Origin: Microbacteriaceae bacterium
GTDB taxonomy: Bacteria > Actinomycetota > Actinomycetes > Actinomycetales > Microbacteriaceae
Length of the DNA stretch: 45,960 bases
Direction: 5' to 3'
NCBI GenBank assembly: GCA_003852775.1
Contig: RDDZ01000009.1
Coordinates: forward strand, 1 to 45,960
In this document: in pieces, positions 17,336 to 26,092 of the stretch
How positions within the stretch are numbered: position 1 is the stretch's first letter
Layout of the letters: the number at the start of each line of letters is the position of its first letter
Position numbers and translations under genes: made by a program
Notes under the pieces: model-generated
What the model was told of the DNA's origin: nothing
Seen by the model: only the letters and a program-made list of their open reading frames with translations
Database searches by the model: none

Positions 17336-18970
17336 TCAGTGGTGGTCGTGCTTCGCGGCCTCGAGCTCGGAGCGCGTCACCGGAGCGATGCGGTCCTCGA
17401 AGAACCAGCGGGACAGCACCCCGCGGATGCGGGTGGCCACCGTGATCCTGCCCTTGGCGTTCGGGCGCACCATGAGCGGCGCGTAGTCGTCGTAGCTCAC
17501 GAGGCGCCAGCGCTCGTAGTCCGAGAGCTGCTCGTGGACCTCGATGTACTCGCCGCCGGGGAGGCGCACGATACGACCCGACTCGAAGCCGTGCAGCGCG
17601 ATCTCGCGGTCCTTCTTCTGGAGCGCGAGCGCGATGCGCTTCGTGAGGAAGTACGCGACGATCGGCGCGATGATGAGCGAGAACTGCAGCACGTGCGTCA
17701 CGCCCTCGATGGAGAGCATGAAGTGCGTCGCGATGAGGTCCGAGCTCGCCGCCGCCCACATGACCGCGTAGAAGGTGACGCCGGCGGCGCCGATCGCGGT
17801 GCGGGTGGGGGCGTTGCGCGGACGGTCCGCGATGTGGTGCTCGCGCTTGTCACCCGTGATGAAGGCCTCGATGAACGGGTACAGGGCCACGATCACGAGG
17901 AACAGGATCAGAACCGCCATCGGGATGAGGATGTACCACGTGAACGTGAAGCCGAAGATCTCGGTCTCGAGGTGCGGCGGGATGAGTCGCAGCATGCCGT
18001 CAGCGAAGCCGATGTACCAGTCCGGCTGGGTACCGGCGGAGACCGGGGACGGGTCGTACGGACCGTAGTTCCAGATCGGGTTGATCGTCACCGTCGAGGC
18101 CACCAGCATGATGACGCCGAAGACGATGAAGAAGAAGCCGCCGGCCTTGGCCGCGAACACCGGCATGATCGGCACGCCGACGACGTTGCCCTCGGTGCGG
18201 CCCGGAGCGGCGAACTGGGTGTGCTTGTTCACGATCAGCAGGATCATGTGCACGCCGATCGCCGCGACGACGAGCGCCGGGAGCAGCAGGATGTGCAGCG
18301 TGTAGAGGCGGCCGACGATCGCCTCGCCGGGGAACTCCCCGCCGAACAGCAGGTACGAGATCCAGGTGCCGACCACCGGGATGCCCTTGACCATGCCGTC
18401 GATGATGCGGAGGCCGTTGCCGGAGAGCAGGTCGTCGGGGAGCGAGTAGCCGGTGAAGCCCTCACCCATCGCGAGGACGAAGAGCACGAAGCCCACGACC
18501 CAGTTGATCTCGCGCGGCTTGCGGAACGCACCCGTGAAGAACACGCGCAGCATGTGCAGGCCGATCGACGCGACGAAGAGGAGCGCCGCCCAGTGGTGCA
18601 CCTGACGCATGAGCAGGCCGCCGCGCACGTCGAAGGAGATGTCGAGCGTCGACGCCATTGCGGCCGACATCTCGACGCCCTTGAGCGTGGGGTAGGAGCC
18701 CTCGTAGATGACGGGGGCCATCGAGGCCTGGAAGAAGAACGTCAGGAAGGTGCCCGACAGGAGGATGACGACGAAGCTGTAGAGCGCGACCTCGCCGAGC
18801 ATGAACGACCAGTGGTCGGGGAAGATCTTGCGACCCAGCTCCTTGACGAGACCGGACAGGCTCGTGCGGTCCTCGATGTAGTTGGCGCCCCAGTTGACGA
18901 AGCGCATGCCCTTGCCCGGCTCAGGGCGGGCCTCGGTCGTCTCCGCGGTGGACGTGGCGGTGGCGGTCAC
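17336..18970 (-). CDS. qcrB: Cytochrome bc1 complex cytochrome b subunit
   Basis: Membrane diheme cytochrome b of the actinobacterial menaquinol:cytochrome c reductase. 544 residues, longer than the mitochondrial type because of an actinobacterial C-terminal extension (from about residue 400). Heme ligands are in HHWAALLFVASIGLHMLRV and LYTLHILLLPALVVAAIGVHM. The quinol-oxidation motif is PDWY (usually PEWY elsewhere). GTG start overlaps the qcrA stop (GTGA), so translation is coupled. It is last gene of ctaE-qcrC-qcrA-qcrB and is followed by a hairpin. The C-terminus is His-rich (KHDHH). Confidence 0.97.
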   Translation of the reverse strand: MTATATSTAETTEARPEPGKGMRFVNWGANYIEDRTSLSGLVKELGRKIFPDHWSFMLGEVALYSFVVILLSGTFLTFFFQASMAPVIYEGSYPTLKGVEMSAAMASTLDISFDVRGGLLMRQVHHWAALLFVASIGLHMLRVFFTGAFRKPREINWVVGFVLFVLAMGEGFTGYSLPDDLLSGNGLRIIDGMVKGIPVVGTWISYLLFGGEFPGEAIVGRLYTLHILLLPALVVAAIGVHMILLIVNKHTQFAAPGRTEGNVVGVPIMPVFAAKAGGFFFIVFGVIMLVASTVTINPIWNYGPYDPSPVSAGTQPDWYIGFADGMLRLIPPHLETEIFGFTFTWYILIPMAVLILFLVIVALYPFIEAFITGDKREHHIADRPRNAPTRTAIGAAGVTFYAVMWAAASSDLIATHFMLSIEGVTHVLQFSLIIAPIVAYFLTKRIALALQKKDREIALHGFESGRIVRLPGGEYIEVHEQLSDYERWRLVSYDDYAPLMVRPNAKGRITVATRIRGVLSRWFFEDRIAPVTRSELEAAKHDHH

Positions 18971-20028
18971 AGCGAACGCTCCCAGAAGCTCGGGCCGACG
19001 GGCTCCTGGAAGTCGCTGCGCGCGACCAGGTAGCCCTCTTCGTCGACGGTGATGGGCAGCTGCGGCAGGGGGCGCTTGGCCGGTCCGAAGATGACCGCGG
19101 CCTCACGCGTGATGTCGAACTGCGACTGGTGGCAGGGGCACAGCAGGTGGTGCGTCTGACGCTCGTAGAGAGCGACGGGGCAGCCGACGTGCGTGCAGAT
19201 CTTGGAGTACGCGACGATGCCGTTGTAGTTCCAGTCCTCGCGGCCCTCGGAGACCTGGAGCTCCTCGGGCTTGAGGCGCATGAGGAGCACGGCGGCCTTG
19301 GCCTTCTCCTCCAGCGGGTGCGACGACTCGTGCAGGTTCTCGGGGATCACGTGGAACACCGAGCCGATCGTGACGTCGGACGCCTTGATCGGAACACCGT
19401 TGGGGTCGCGTGCGAGGCGCACGCCCTTGTCCCACAGCGTGTGCTTGAGGAGCTTCACGGGGTCCTCGGCCGGCGCGAAGTCGCGGAAGATCACGACGGC
19501 CGACAGAGGAGCGAGCACGAGCGCACCGAGGAGACCGTTGCGGATCAGCTTGCGGCGCGTGAAGCCCGACTCCTTGTTGCCGAGGGTGAAGACCTCAGCC
19601 GCGCGGGCGACCGTCTCCGGCTTGCCGCGCGTCTCGTGGCGCAGCTCGACGAGGTCGTGGCCGTCCATGAGCGACTTCGACCAGTGCACCGCGCCGAAGC
19701 CGATGCCGAGCAGGCCGAGCGTGAAGCCCAGACCGAGCAGCATGTTGTTGAGCCGCACGGACTCCATGTCGCCCTCGTGGATCGGGAAGACGATGTACGC
19801 GACGACCGCGAACACACTGCCTGCCATGGATGCGAGGAAGAGCCAGAAGATACGACGCTCGTTCTGGCGCTCCTTGACCGGATCGGTGTCGGAGACACGC
19901 GGCCGGTACGGCGGGAAGCCCGGGTTCTCGACACGGTCGTCCGAGATCACGGCGACGCCCGAGGGCAGCGGCGCTTGCTCGTGCCTCTCGACTGCGGTGC
20001 CGGGTTCGGCCCCGTCGGTCCCTGCCAT
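18967..20028 (-). CDS. qcrA: Cytochrome bc1 complex Rieske iron-sulfur subunit
   Basis: Rieske protein of the bc1 complex. The 2Fe-2S motifs are CTHVGCP and CPCHQSQFD near residues 285-310. Three membrane segments (two near residues 65-115 and one near 165-185), rather than one, are typical of actinobacterial QcrA. KESGFTRRKLIRNG before the third segment is Tat-like, fitting the mixed Sec/Tat insertion known for this family; TatC is encoded at 45442. ATG at 20028 is chosen for its AGGAAGGG site six bases upstream. An in-frame GTG at 20058 would add ten residues and almost touch the qcrC stop. Confidence 0.95.
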   Translation of the reverse strand: MAGTDGAEPGTAVERHEQAPLPSGVAVISDDRVENPGFPPYRPRVSDTDPVKERQNERRIFWLFLASMAGSVFAVVAYIVFPIHEGDMESVRLNNMLLGLGFTLGLLGIGFGAVHWSKSLMDGHDLVELRHETRGKPETVARAAEVFTLGNKESGFTRRKLIRNGLLGALVLAPLSAVVIFRDFAPAEDPVKLLKHTLWDKGVRLARDPNGVPIKASDVTIGSVFHVIPENLHESSHPLEEKAKAAVLLMRLKPEELQVSEGREDWNYNGIVAYSKICTHVGCPVALYERQTHHLLCPCHQSQFDITREAAVIFGPAKRPLPQLPITVDEEGYLVARSDFQEPVGPSFWERSL

Positions 20029-20061
20029 GCGATTCCCTTCCTGTGTTTCCGTGCTCACGCG

Positions 20062-20871
20062 TCAGTTCGACTTCGCGGTCAGCCAGACGGTGATCGCCAC
20101 GATCCCGCCGAGGGCGAAGATCCAGACGAACAGACCCTCCGAGACGGGGCCGAGGCTGCCGAGCTCGTAGCCGCCGGGCGACGGGTTGTTCTCGAGGTAC
20201 TTGAGGTACGTGATGATCGCCGACTTGTCCTCGGGCGTGATGTTGGCGTCGTTGAACACCGGCATGTTCTGCGGGCCGGTGATCATCGCCTCATAGATGT
20301 GCTTGGAGCTGACGCCCATGAGGCCGGGGGCGAACTTGCCCTCGGTGAGCGCGCCGCCCGCGCCGGCCACGTTGTGGCACATGGCGCAGTTGATACGGAA
20401 CAGCTCCGCGCCGGCGGCCAGGTCGCCGTCGCCCGCGAGGTAGCGGTCGTCGGGGATGGCCGGGCCGGGGCCGAGGGTCGCGACCCACGCGGCGAGCGCG
20501 GCGATCTGCTCCTCGGTGAACTGAACGGGCTTCTGCTCGGCCTGCGGGCCGTTGGCGGCCATCGGCATGCGGCCGGTGCCGACCTGGAAGTCGACGGCTG
20601 CGGCGCCGACGCCGATGAGCGTGGGGCCGTCCTCGGTGCCCTGGGCCTCGAGGCCGTGGCAGCTCGCGCAGTTCGCGGCGAAGAGCTTCTCGCCCTCCTC
20701 CGTGAGCTTGGTCACCTGGGTCTCGCTCGCGGCACCCGCGGACGAGCCCGCGGTGAACGCCGTGTAGGCGCCGCCGGTGGCGAGGAGGCCGATGAGCAGG
20801 AGGGCGCCCGACGCAAGCGGGGAACGCCGTCCGGCACGGCGGGAACGTGATGTGTGAGCGGTAGTCGCCAT
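20062..20871 (-). CDS. qcrC: Cytochrome bc1 complex diheme cytochrome c subunit
   Basis: Diheme cytochrome c that replaces soluble cytochrome c in the actinobacterial bc1-aa3 supercomplex. Two CXXCH sites are present: CASCH (about residue 70) and CAMCH (about residue 170). An N-terminal basic region and membrane anchor (LASGALLLIGLLATGGAYTA) and a C-terminal membrane segment (LFVWIFALGGIVAITVWL) flank the heme domains. Length 269 is normal. ATG at 20871 was chosen because upstream frame residues are Ser-rich and unconserved, although no clear ribosome binding site is seen. ctaE ends 28 bases upstream. Confidence 0.95.
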   Translation of the reverse strand: MATTAHTSRSRRAGRRSPLASGALLLIGLLATGGAYTAFTAGSSAGAASETQVTKLTEEGEKLFAANCASCHGLEAQGTEDGPTLIGVGAAAVDFQVGTGRMPMAANGPQAEQKPVQFTEEQIAALAAWVATLGPGPAIPDDRYLAGDGDLAAGAELFRINCAMCHNVAGAGGALTEGKFAPGLMGVSSKHIYEAMITGPQNMPVFNDANITPEDKSAIITYLKYLENNPSPGGYELGSLGPVSEGLFVWIFALGGIVAITVWLTAKSN

Positions 20872-20899
20872 GATCGTGGAGTGGATCCGTTCTGCCGGG

Positions 20900-21535
20900 C
20901 TATCTGAGGACGTAGATGACGAGGAACAGACCGATCCAGACGACATCGACGAAGTGCCAGTAGTACGAGACGACGATCGCGCTCGTCGCCTCCTTGTGCG
21001 TGAAGCGCTTGACGGCGTACGTGCGGCCGATCACGAGGAGGAAGGCGATGAGGCCTCCCGTCACGTGCAGGCCGTGGAAGCCGGTCGCGAAGTAGAAGAC
21101 CGAGCCGTAGGAGTCGGACGAGAAGCCGACGTGCTCGGAGACGAGCATGCCGTACTCGAAGATCTGGCCGGTGACGAAGACGGCGCCGAGGGCGTAGCTC
21201 AGGAAGAACCACTCCACCATGCCCCACTTGGTGAGGGCGAAGAGGCCGCCGGTGCGCTTCGGCTGCAGGCGCTCGGCGGCGAAGACGCCGAACTGCGCCG
21301 TGAACGACGACGCGACGAGGATGATCGTGTTGACGAGCGAGAACGGGATGTTCAGCTTGGCGGTCTGGTCGGCCCACAGCTCGGGCGAGACGGCTCGCAG
21401 CGAGAAGTAGACGGCGAAGAGGCCCGCGAAGAACATGACCTCGCTGCCGAGCCACACGATGGTGCCCACGGCGACGGTGTTCGGTCGGTGGATGACCGGT
21501 GTGCTCGGGGCGCTGACGGCAGAGGTAGTGGTCAC
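20900..21535 (-). CDS. ctaE: Cytochrome c oxidase subunit III
   Basis: Subunit III of aa3 oxidase, 211 residues with five membrane segments, as in the short actinobacterial form. Recognisable segments are [20 protein letters not shown], the Glu-containing proton-pathway helix, [20 protein letters not shown] and the C-terminal [20 protein letters not shown]. The GTG at 21535 is preferred: a CATAAT -10 hexamer ends six bases upstream, so the transcript should be leaderless and start at this codon. First gene of the operon ctaE-qcrC-qcrA-qcrB, divergent from trpD. Confidence 0.95.
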   Translation of the reverse strand: MTTTSAVSAPSTPVIHRPNTVAVGTIVWLGSEVMFFAGLFAVYFSLRAVSPELWADQTAKLNIPFSLVNTIILVASSFTAQFGVFAAERLQPKRTGGLFALTKWGMVEWFFLSYALGAVFVTGQIFEYGMLVSEHVGFSSDSYGSVFYFATGFHGLHVTGGLIAFLLVIGRTYAVKRFTHKEATSAIVVSYYWHFVDVVWIGLFLVIYVLR

Positions 21536-21541
21536 CAGACC

Positions 21542-21547
21542 ATTATG
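21542..21547 (-). promoter_or_regulatory. -10 hexamer CATAAT for ctaE-qcrCAB
   Basis: On the minus strand CATAAT ends six bases before the GTG of ctaE. It is one of the best -10 matches in the window. It drives the bc1 operon away from trpD. Confidence 0.55.
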
Positions 21548-21625
21548 GCCGATATCGCTCAGGGCGAATTCACACCCCCGGGCCTGTCGCGCATCCATCC
21601 CCGGTTTGGGACATCTGCGAGTCGC

Positions 21626-21631
21626 TACGAT
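21626..21631 (+). promoter_or_regulatory. -10 hexamer TACGAT before trpD
   Basis: TACGAT ends seven bases before the trpD ATG, with no ribosome binding site between. No trp leader peptide or attenuator is visible in the 103-base divergent gap. Confidence 0.5.
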
Positions 21632-21638
21632 CGTCGCC

Positions 21639-22691
21639 ATGCCCACCGAACTGACCTGGCCGGCCGTGCTCACCGAGCTCCTCGCGGGGGGCGATCTGTC
21701 GATCGCCGAGGCGGAGTGGGCGATGGGCCAGATCATGTCGGGCGAGGCGACGCCGGCGCAGATCGCCGCGTTCCTCATCGCCCTGCGCGCGAAGGGCGAG
21801 ACGGTCGACGAGATCGTCGGCTTCCGCGACGCGATCCTCGCCGCCGCGAAGCCGCTCCCCGTCGATCCGCTGGCGCTCGACATCGTCGGAACAGGCGGCG
21901 ACCGCTTCGGCACCGTCAACGTCTCGTCGATGTCGTCCTTCGTGTGCGCGGCGGCGGGCGTGCCCGTCGTGAAGCACGGCAATCGCGCGGCGAGCTCGGC
22001 CGCCGGCTCGTCCGACACCCTGGCGGCGCTCGGCGCCGACCTCCTCATCGAGCCCGAGCGCGTCGCGCAGGTGCTCGGCGAGACGGGCCTCACCTTCGTC
22101 TTCGCGTCGCACTTCCACCCCGGCTTCAAGAACGCGGGGCCGGTGCGCGGCGAGCTCGGCATCCCCACCGTCTTCAACTTCCTCGGCCCGCTGTGCAACC
22201 CCGCGCGACCGGAGGCGTCGGCGGTCGGCGTGGCGAACCTCGACAAGGTGCCGCTCATCACGGGTGTCTTCCAGACCCGCGGCGCGACCGCCCTCGTGTT
22301 CCGCGGGGACGACGGGCTCGACGAGCTCACGACCACGGGGCACAGCCACATCTGGGAGGTGTCCCGCGGCGACGTCAACGAGCACGACATCGACCCGGGC
22401 GACTTCGGGCTCCCGCGCGCCTCCATCGACGAGCTCCGCGGCGGGGACCCCGCGACGAACGCCGCGATCGCCCGCCGTGTGCTCGCGGGGGAGACGGGCC
22501 CCGTCCGCGACATCGTGCTGCTCAACTCGGCCGCCGGCCTCGTCGCCTGGGACCTCGCGAACGACCCCGCGAAGGCCGAGGAGGACATCCGCACCCGCTT
22601 CCGCGAGAAGATCGCGGTCGCCGCATCCGTCATCGACTCGGGCGCCGCGATCGCCAAGGTCGACCAGTGGGTCGCGGCGACGAACGCCTGA
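21639..22691 (+). CDS. trpD: Anthranilate phosphoribosyltransferase
   Basis: Transfers phosphoribose from PRPP to anthranilate in tryptophan synthesis. The 350-residue protein carries [20 protein letters not shown] (PRPP pyrophosphate loop), [35 protein letters not shown] and [20 protein letters not shown], all diagnostic of TrpD. ATG at 21639 follows the -10 hexamer directly; open frame further upstream lies in the divergent ctaE promoter. It stands alone, without other trp genes, next to the respiratory operon. Confidence 0.95.
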   Translation: MPTELTWPAVLTELLAGGDLSIAEAEWAMGQIMSGEATPAQIAAFLIALRAKGETVDEIVGFRDAILAAAKPLPVDPLALDIVGTGGDRFGTVNVSSMSSFVCAAAGVPVVKHGNRAASSAAGSSDTLAALGADLLIEPERVAQVLGETGLTFVFASHFHPGFKNAGPVRGELGIPTVFNFLGPLCNPARPEASAVGVANLDKVPLITGVFQTRGATALVFRGDDGLDELTTTGHSHIWEVSRGDVNEHDIDPGDFGLPRASIDELRGGDPATNAAIARRVLAGETGPVRDIVLLNSAAGLVAWDLANDPAKAEEDIRTRFREKIAVAASVIDSGAAIAKVDQWVAATNA

Positions 22692-22709
22692 GCCGCGCGC
22701 TCCGAGCGA

Positions 22710-22723
22710 CGCGGGGCCCCGCG
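22710..22723. terminator. GC palindrome between convergent trpD and FMN oxidase genes
   Basis: CGCGGGGCCCCGCG is a perfect 14-bp palindrome in the 44-base convergent gap, 18 bases after the trpD stop and 13 bases beyond the end of the opposite gene. It could fold as a short hairpin and act in both directions. No U tract on either side. Confidence 0.35.
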
Positions 22724-22735
22724 GAGGCGGCCGGG

Positions 22736-24019
22736 TCAGAGCCGGGCGACGTCGTCCGGACCGAGCTCGGCGACCGTGCGGTGCCCCGAGAGACCGAGCA
22801 CGAGGTCCGTCTCCGCGACGATGTCGCGCAGCACCTGCCGTGCGCCGTCCTCCCCGTTGATCGCGAGGCCGTAGACCCACGCGCGGCCCACCCCGACGGC
22901 CGTCGCGCCGAGCGCGAGCGCGCGGACGACGTCGGCCCCGCCGCGCACGCCGGAGTCGAGCAGCACCGGGATGCGCCCGTCGACGGCCTGGACGACGTCG
23001 GGGAGCGCGTCGAGCGACCCGACGGCGCCGTCGACCTGCCGGCCGCCGTGCGTCGAGACCAGGACGGCGTCGACGCCCGCGTCGACCGCCTTCCGCGCGT
23101 CGTCGGGGTGCTGGATGCCCTTGAGCACGATTGGGAGCCGCGTGCGCTCGCGCAGGAACGGGAGGTCGTCCCAGGTGAGCGTCGGGCGCGAGAACACGTC
23201 GAGGAACGTCTCCACCGCCGCCCGCGGCTCTCCCGAGCGCAGGTTCTCCCAGAAGCGGCCGGGGTGGCGGCGCGACATCTCGAGGAGCGTGCGCACGGCC
23301 GAGGGGGTGACGCGAGGGCGCGGCCCGTCGGAGGGGCGCGCCATGCGGGTCTTCACGAGGTCTCGGAAGACGGGGTCGCTCGTGTACTGCGCGATGCCCA
23401 TGCCGCGGATGAACGGCAGGAACGCGCGGTCGAGGTCGCGTGGGCGCCAGCCGAGCATCGCCGTGTCGAGCGTCACGACGATCGCCTCGGCGCCCGCGGC
23501 CTCCGCGCGGTGCACGAAGCTCTCGACGAGCGCGTCCTCGCTCGACCAGTACAGCTGGAACCACCACGGGCCCGCGCCGTCGGCCGCGATCGTCTCCATG
23601 GGCTGCGAGGCCTGGCTCGAGACGATGCTCGTGATGCCGAGCGAGCCCGCGGCGCGCGCGATCGCGAGGTCGGCGTCCGGGTCGACGAGCTCGAGCACGC
23701 CGATCGCCGCCGTGAGGAGGGGCGTGGGGTGGCGTCGGCCGAAGAGCTCGATCGAGAGGTCGCGCTCCCCGACGTCCCGCAGCATCCGCGGGACGAGGCG
23801 CCACGCGTCGAAGGCGTCGTAGTTCGCCTCGGCGGTCGACTCGCGGCCCGCGGCACCCGCGACGTAGGCCCACGCGTCCTGCGACATCGTGCGCTCCGCG
23901 GCCTCCACGAGCGCCCGCCACCCCATCGGGACGGCGGGCCGGACCCCGGACGCGCCCGCGCGGAAGATCTCGGACTGCCGGGCACGGCCGGGGGCGGTGG
24001 TGCGGACCTCGTCGTCCAT
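22736..24019 (-). CDS. FMN-dependent alpha-hydroxy-acid oxidase, lactate 2-monooxygenase-like
   Basis: A 427-residue FMN enzyme of the glycolate oxidase/lactate oxidase family. Motifs in order: YVAGAAGRESTAEANYDAF, PMETIAADGAGPWWFQLYW, VVTLDTAMLGWRPRDLD, IVLKGIQHPDDARKAVDAGV, the catalytic STHGGRQVDG (usually SNHGGRQ) and LLDSGVRGGADVVRALALGA. The lid loop before the catalytic His is long, resembling mycobacterial lactate 2-monooxygenase, which turns L-lactate and O2 into acetate, CO2 and water. A plain lactate oxidase or dehydrogenase is possible. ATG has CAGGAGA upstream. It is last in the run after the XylFGH genes and may be cotranscribed. Confidence 0.85.
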   Translation of the reverse strand: MDDEVRTTAPGRARQSEIFRAGASGVRPAVPMGWRALVEAAERTMSQDAWAYVAGAAGRESTAEANYDAFDAWRLVPRMLRDVGERDLSIELFGRRHPTPLLTAAIGVLELVDPDADLAIARAAGSLGITSIVSSQASQPMETIAADGAGPWWFQLYWSSEDALVESFVHRAEAAGAEAIVVTLDTAMLGWRPRDLDRAFLPFIRGMGIAQYTSDPVFRDLVKTRMARPSDGPRPRVTPSAVRTLLEMSRRHPGRFWENLRSGEPRAAVETFLDVFSRPTLTWDDLPFLRERTRLPIVLKGIQHPDDARKAVDAGVDAVLVSTHGGRQVDGAVGSLDALPDVVQAVDGRIPVLLDSGVRGGADVVRALALGATAVGVGRAWVYGLAINGEDGARQVLRDIVAETDLVLGLSGHRTVAELGPDDVARL

Positions 24020-24047
24020 GGTGCGTCTCCTGGGGTGGTGGGTGTCG

Positions 24048-25262
24048 CTAGGCCTGCCCGTGGGCTGCGCGGGCGCGCCGCGACAGCGAGTCGATGATGA
24101 CGGCGAGCAGGAGCACGCCGCCCGTGATCATGTAGCGGATCGAGGAGTCGAGGTTGAGGAGCGTGAGCCCGTTCGAGATGGACTGGATGACGGCGATGCC
24201 GAGCAGGGCGCTCCAGGCCGAGCCGCGTCCGCCGAAGAGGCTCGTGCCGCCGATCACGGCCGCCGCGATCGCGACGAGGTTCGTGTCGCCCGCGCCGGAG
24301 TTGAGGTTCACAGACATGAGCCGCCCGGCGGCGAGCAGGCCCCCGACGGCCGCGAAGGTCGAGCACAGCACGAAGACGGAGATGTAGACGCGGTCGACGC
24401 GGATGCCGGCGCGCCGCGCCGCCTCGACGGACCCGCCGACCGCGTACACCTCGCGCCCCCACCGCGTGCGCGTGAGCACGACGTGCATGACGATCACGAG
24501 CACGATGAAGAACACGAACATGACGCCGACGCCGCGGTTGGTGGCGAGGTAGGCGACCGCGAGCGCGCACAGCACGAGGAGGCCGCCGGCCTTCGCGGCC
24601 TGCCAGCCGAGGGGCGAGGTCGTGAGCCCGGCCCGCAGGCGGCGGCGACGTCGCAGGAGCGCGGCCGTGAACATCCCGCCGGCCCACAGGGCCGAGAGCG
24701 CGTACGCGACCCACGGCGGGAGGAACCAGCTCGTCGCGAACTGGACGATGGGGGAGTCGGCGGGGAGGTTGATCGATCCGTTCGGGCCGAGCACCTTGAG
24801 CTGCAGGCCGAGCACGCCGAGGAGTCCCGCGAGCGTGATGACGAAGCTCGGCACCCCGAAGCGCGTGAAGAGCACCCCGTACAGGAGGCCGACGGCGGCG
24901 CCCGCCGCGGCGGCGGCGAGGATCGAGACGACGAGCGGCCAGCCGAGCTGGGTGAGGCCCACGCCGAGGATCGCCGCGGACAGGCCGCTCACCGAGCCCA
25001 CCGAGAGGTCGATCTGGCCGAGCAGGAGCACGAGCACGACGCCGATCGCGATCGTTCCGGTGGCGGCGCACTGCAGCGTGAGGTTCACGAGGTTGTCGGC
25101 CGAGAGGAAGCTCGGGTTGATCATCTGGAAGGCCACCCAGATGACGATGAGGCCGACGACGACCGGGAGGGAGCCCAGGTTGCCCGTGAGCCGTGCCCGC
25201 ACGTCGTCGACGAGGCCGGCGGCGCGCGCCCGCACCGTCGGCGCCTCGGTGACGTCGCTCAT
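24048..25262 (-). CDS. Sugar ABC transporter permease, XylH-like
   Basis: Inner-membrane permease of a CUT2-type (ribose/xylose) importer, 404 residues with about ten to twelve hydrophobic segments. Family features are FQMINPSFLSADNLVNL, GQIDLSVGSVSGLSAAI (the conserved IDLSVGS), REVYAVGGSVEAARRAGIRV (the EAA-like coupling helix) and VIGGTSLFGGRGS. Length and the long central insert match XylH more than RbsC. Its ATG overlaps the ATPase stop by the ATGA arrangement, so the transporter genes are translationally coupled. Substrate inferred as xylose or a similar pentose from the binding protein. Confidence 0.9.
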   Translation of the reverse strand: MSDVTEAPTVRARAAGLVDDVRARLTGNLGSLPVVVGLIVIWVAFQMINPSFLSADNLVNLTLQCAATGTIAIGVVLVLLLGQIDLSVGSVSGLSAAILGVGLTQLGWPLVVSILAAAAAGAAVGLLYGVLFTRFGVPSFVITLAGLLGVLGLQLKVLGPNGSINLPADSPIVQFATSWFLPPWVAYALSALWAGGMFTAALLRRRRRLRAGLTTSPLGWQAAKAGGLLVLCALAVAYLATNRGVGVMFVFFIVLVIVMHVVLTRTRWGREVYAVGGSVEAARRAGIRVDRVYISVFVLCSTFAAVGGLLAAGRLMSVNLNSGAGDTNLVAIAAAVIGGTSLFGGRGSAWSALLGIAVIQSISNGLTLLNLDSSIRYMITGGVLLLAVIIDSLSRRARAAHGQA

Positions 25263-26092
25263 CGCAGCGGTCCGATCCGCCGGGGGCGCGGATACGACGG
25301 CTCGGGCAGGGGCCGCGCGTGCTCGGTCGCCCCCGTGATCGCGGCGATGATGTCCTCGTAGCCCACCTCGGAGGCGAGGAAGTCGCCGTTGTTCCGCCCC
25401 AGCCGCAACACGACGATGCGGTCGGCGACGGCCTGCACGTCGGCCATGTTGTGGCTGATGAGGACGACCCCGTGGCCGCGCTCGCGCAGCCGCTCGATGA
25501 GGTTGAGCACCTCGGCCGTCTGCGCGACGCCGAGCGCCGCCGTCGGCTCGTCGAGGATGACGACGCGCGGGTCGCCGATGAGCGAGCGCGCGATCGCGAC
25601 CGTCTGCCGCTGACCGCCCGAGAGCGCCGCGATCGGCACCCGCACCGAGGGGATGCGGGCCGACAGCTGGCGCAGCAGCTCCCACGCCTCGCGCTCCATC
25701 TCCTCCTCGTCGAGGGCGACACCGGCGATCTCGCGGCCGAGGAACAGGTTCGCGACGACGTCGAGGTTGTCGCACAGCGCGAGGTCCTGGAACACGGTCG
25801 CGATGCCGAGGGCGCGCGAGGTCGTCGGGTCGGGGATCTGCACCGGCTGCCCCTCGAACTCGATCCCGCCGTCGTCGGCGGGGTGCACCCCCGCGAGGAT
25901 CTTCACAAGCGTCGACTTGCCGGCGCCGTTGTCGCCGACGATCGCGACGACCTCGCCCGCGTAGATGTCGAGGTGGATGTCGGTGAGCGCCTGCACCTTG
26001 CCGAAGCTCTTCGAGATCCCGCGCATCGAGAGTACGGGGGTGCGCTCGGGCGGGCCGGGCACGGGGAGCGGCACGACGGTCTCCGCGCTCAT
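25259..26092 (-). CDS. Sugar ABC transporter ATP-binding protein, single-domain XylG-like
   Basis: ATPase of the CUT2 importer. Walker A is GDNGAGKST, the signature LSGGQRQTVAIAR, Walker B VVILDEPTAAL and the switch His ISHNM. At 277 residues it has one nucleotide-binding domain, whereas E. coli XylG and RbsA have two fused ones; a homodimer is expected, as in FrcA-like systems. A Pro-rich N-terminus precedes VLSMRGISKSFG. The start ATG overlaps the stop of the binding-protein gene. The domain matches the sugar family (DNLDVVANLFLGRE), not a drug exporter. Confidence 0.9.
   Translation of the reverse strand: MSAETVVPLPVPGPPERTPVLSMRGISKSFGKVQALTDIHLDIYAGEVVAIVGDNGAGKSTLVKILAGVHPADDGGIEFEGQPVQIPDPTTSRALGIATVFQDLALCDNLDVVANLFLGREIAGVALDEEEMEREAWELLRQLSARIPSVRVPIAALSGGQRQTVAIARSLIGDPRVVILDEPTAALGVAQTAEVLNLIERLRERGHGVVLISHNMADVQAVADRIVVLRLGRNNGDFLASEVGYEDIIAAITGATEHARPLPEPSYPRPRRIGPLR

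Noticed and set aside
20870-24097. Long + strand open frame across ctaE, trpD and the FMN oxidase gene.
   Set aside because: It crosses three well-supported genes in other frames and has low-complexity Arg/Asp composition.
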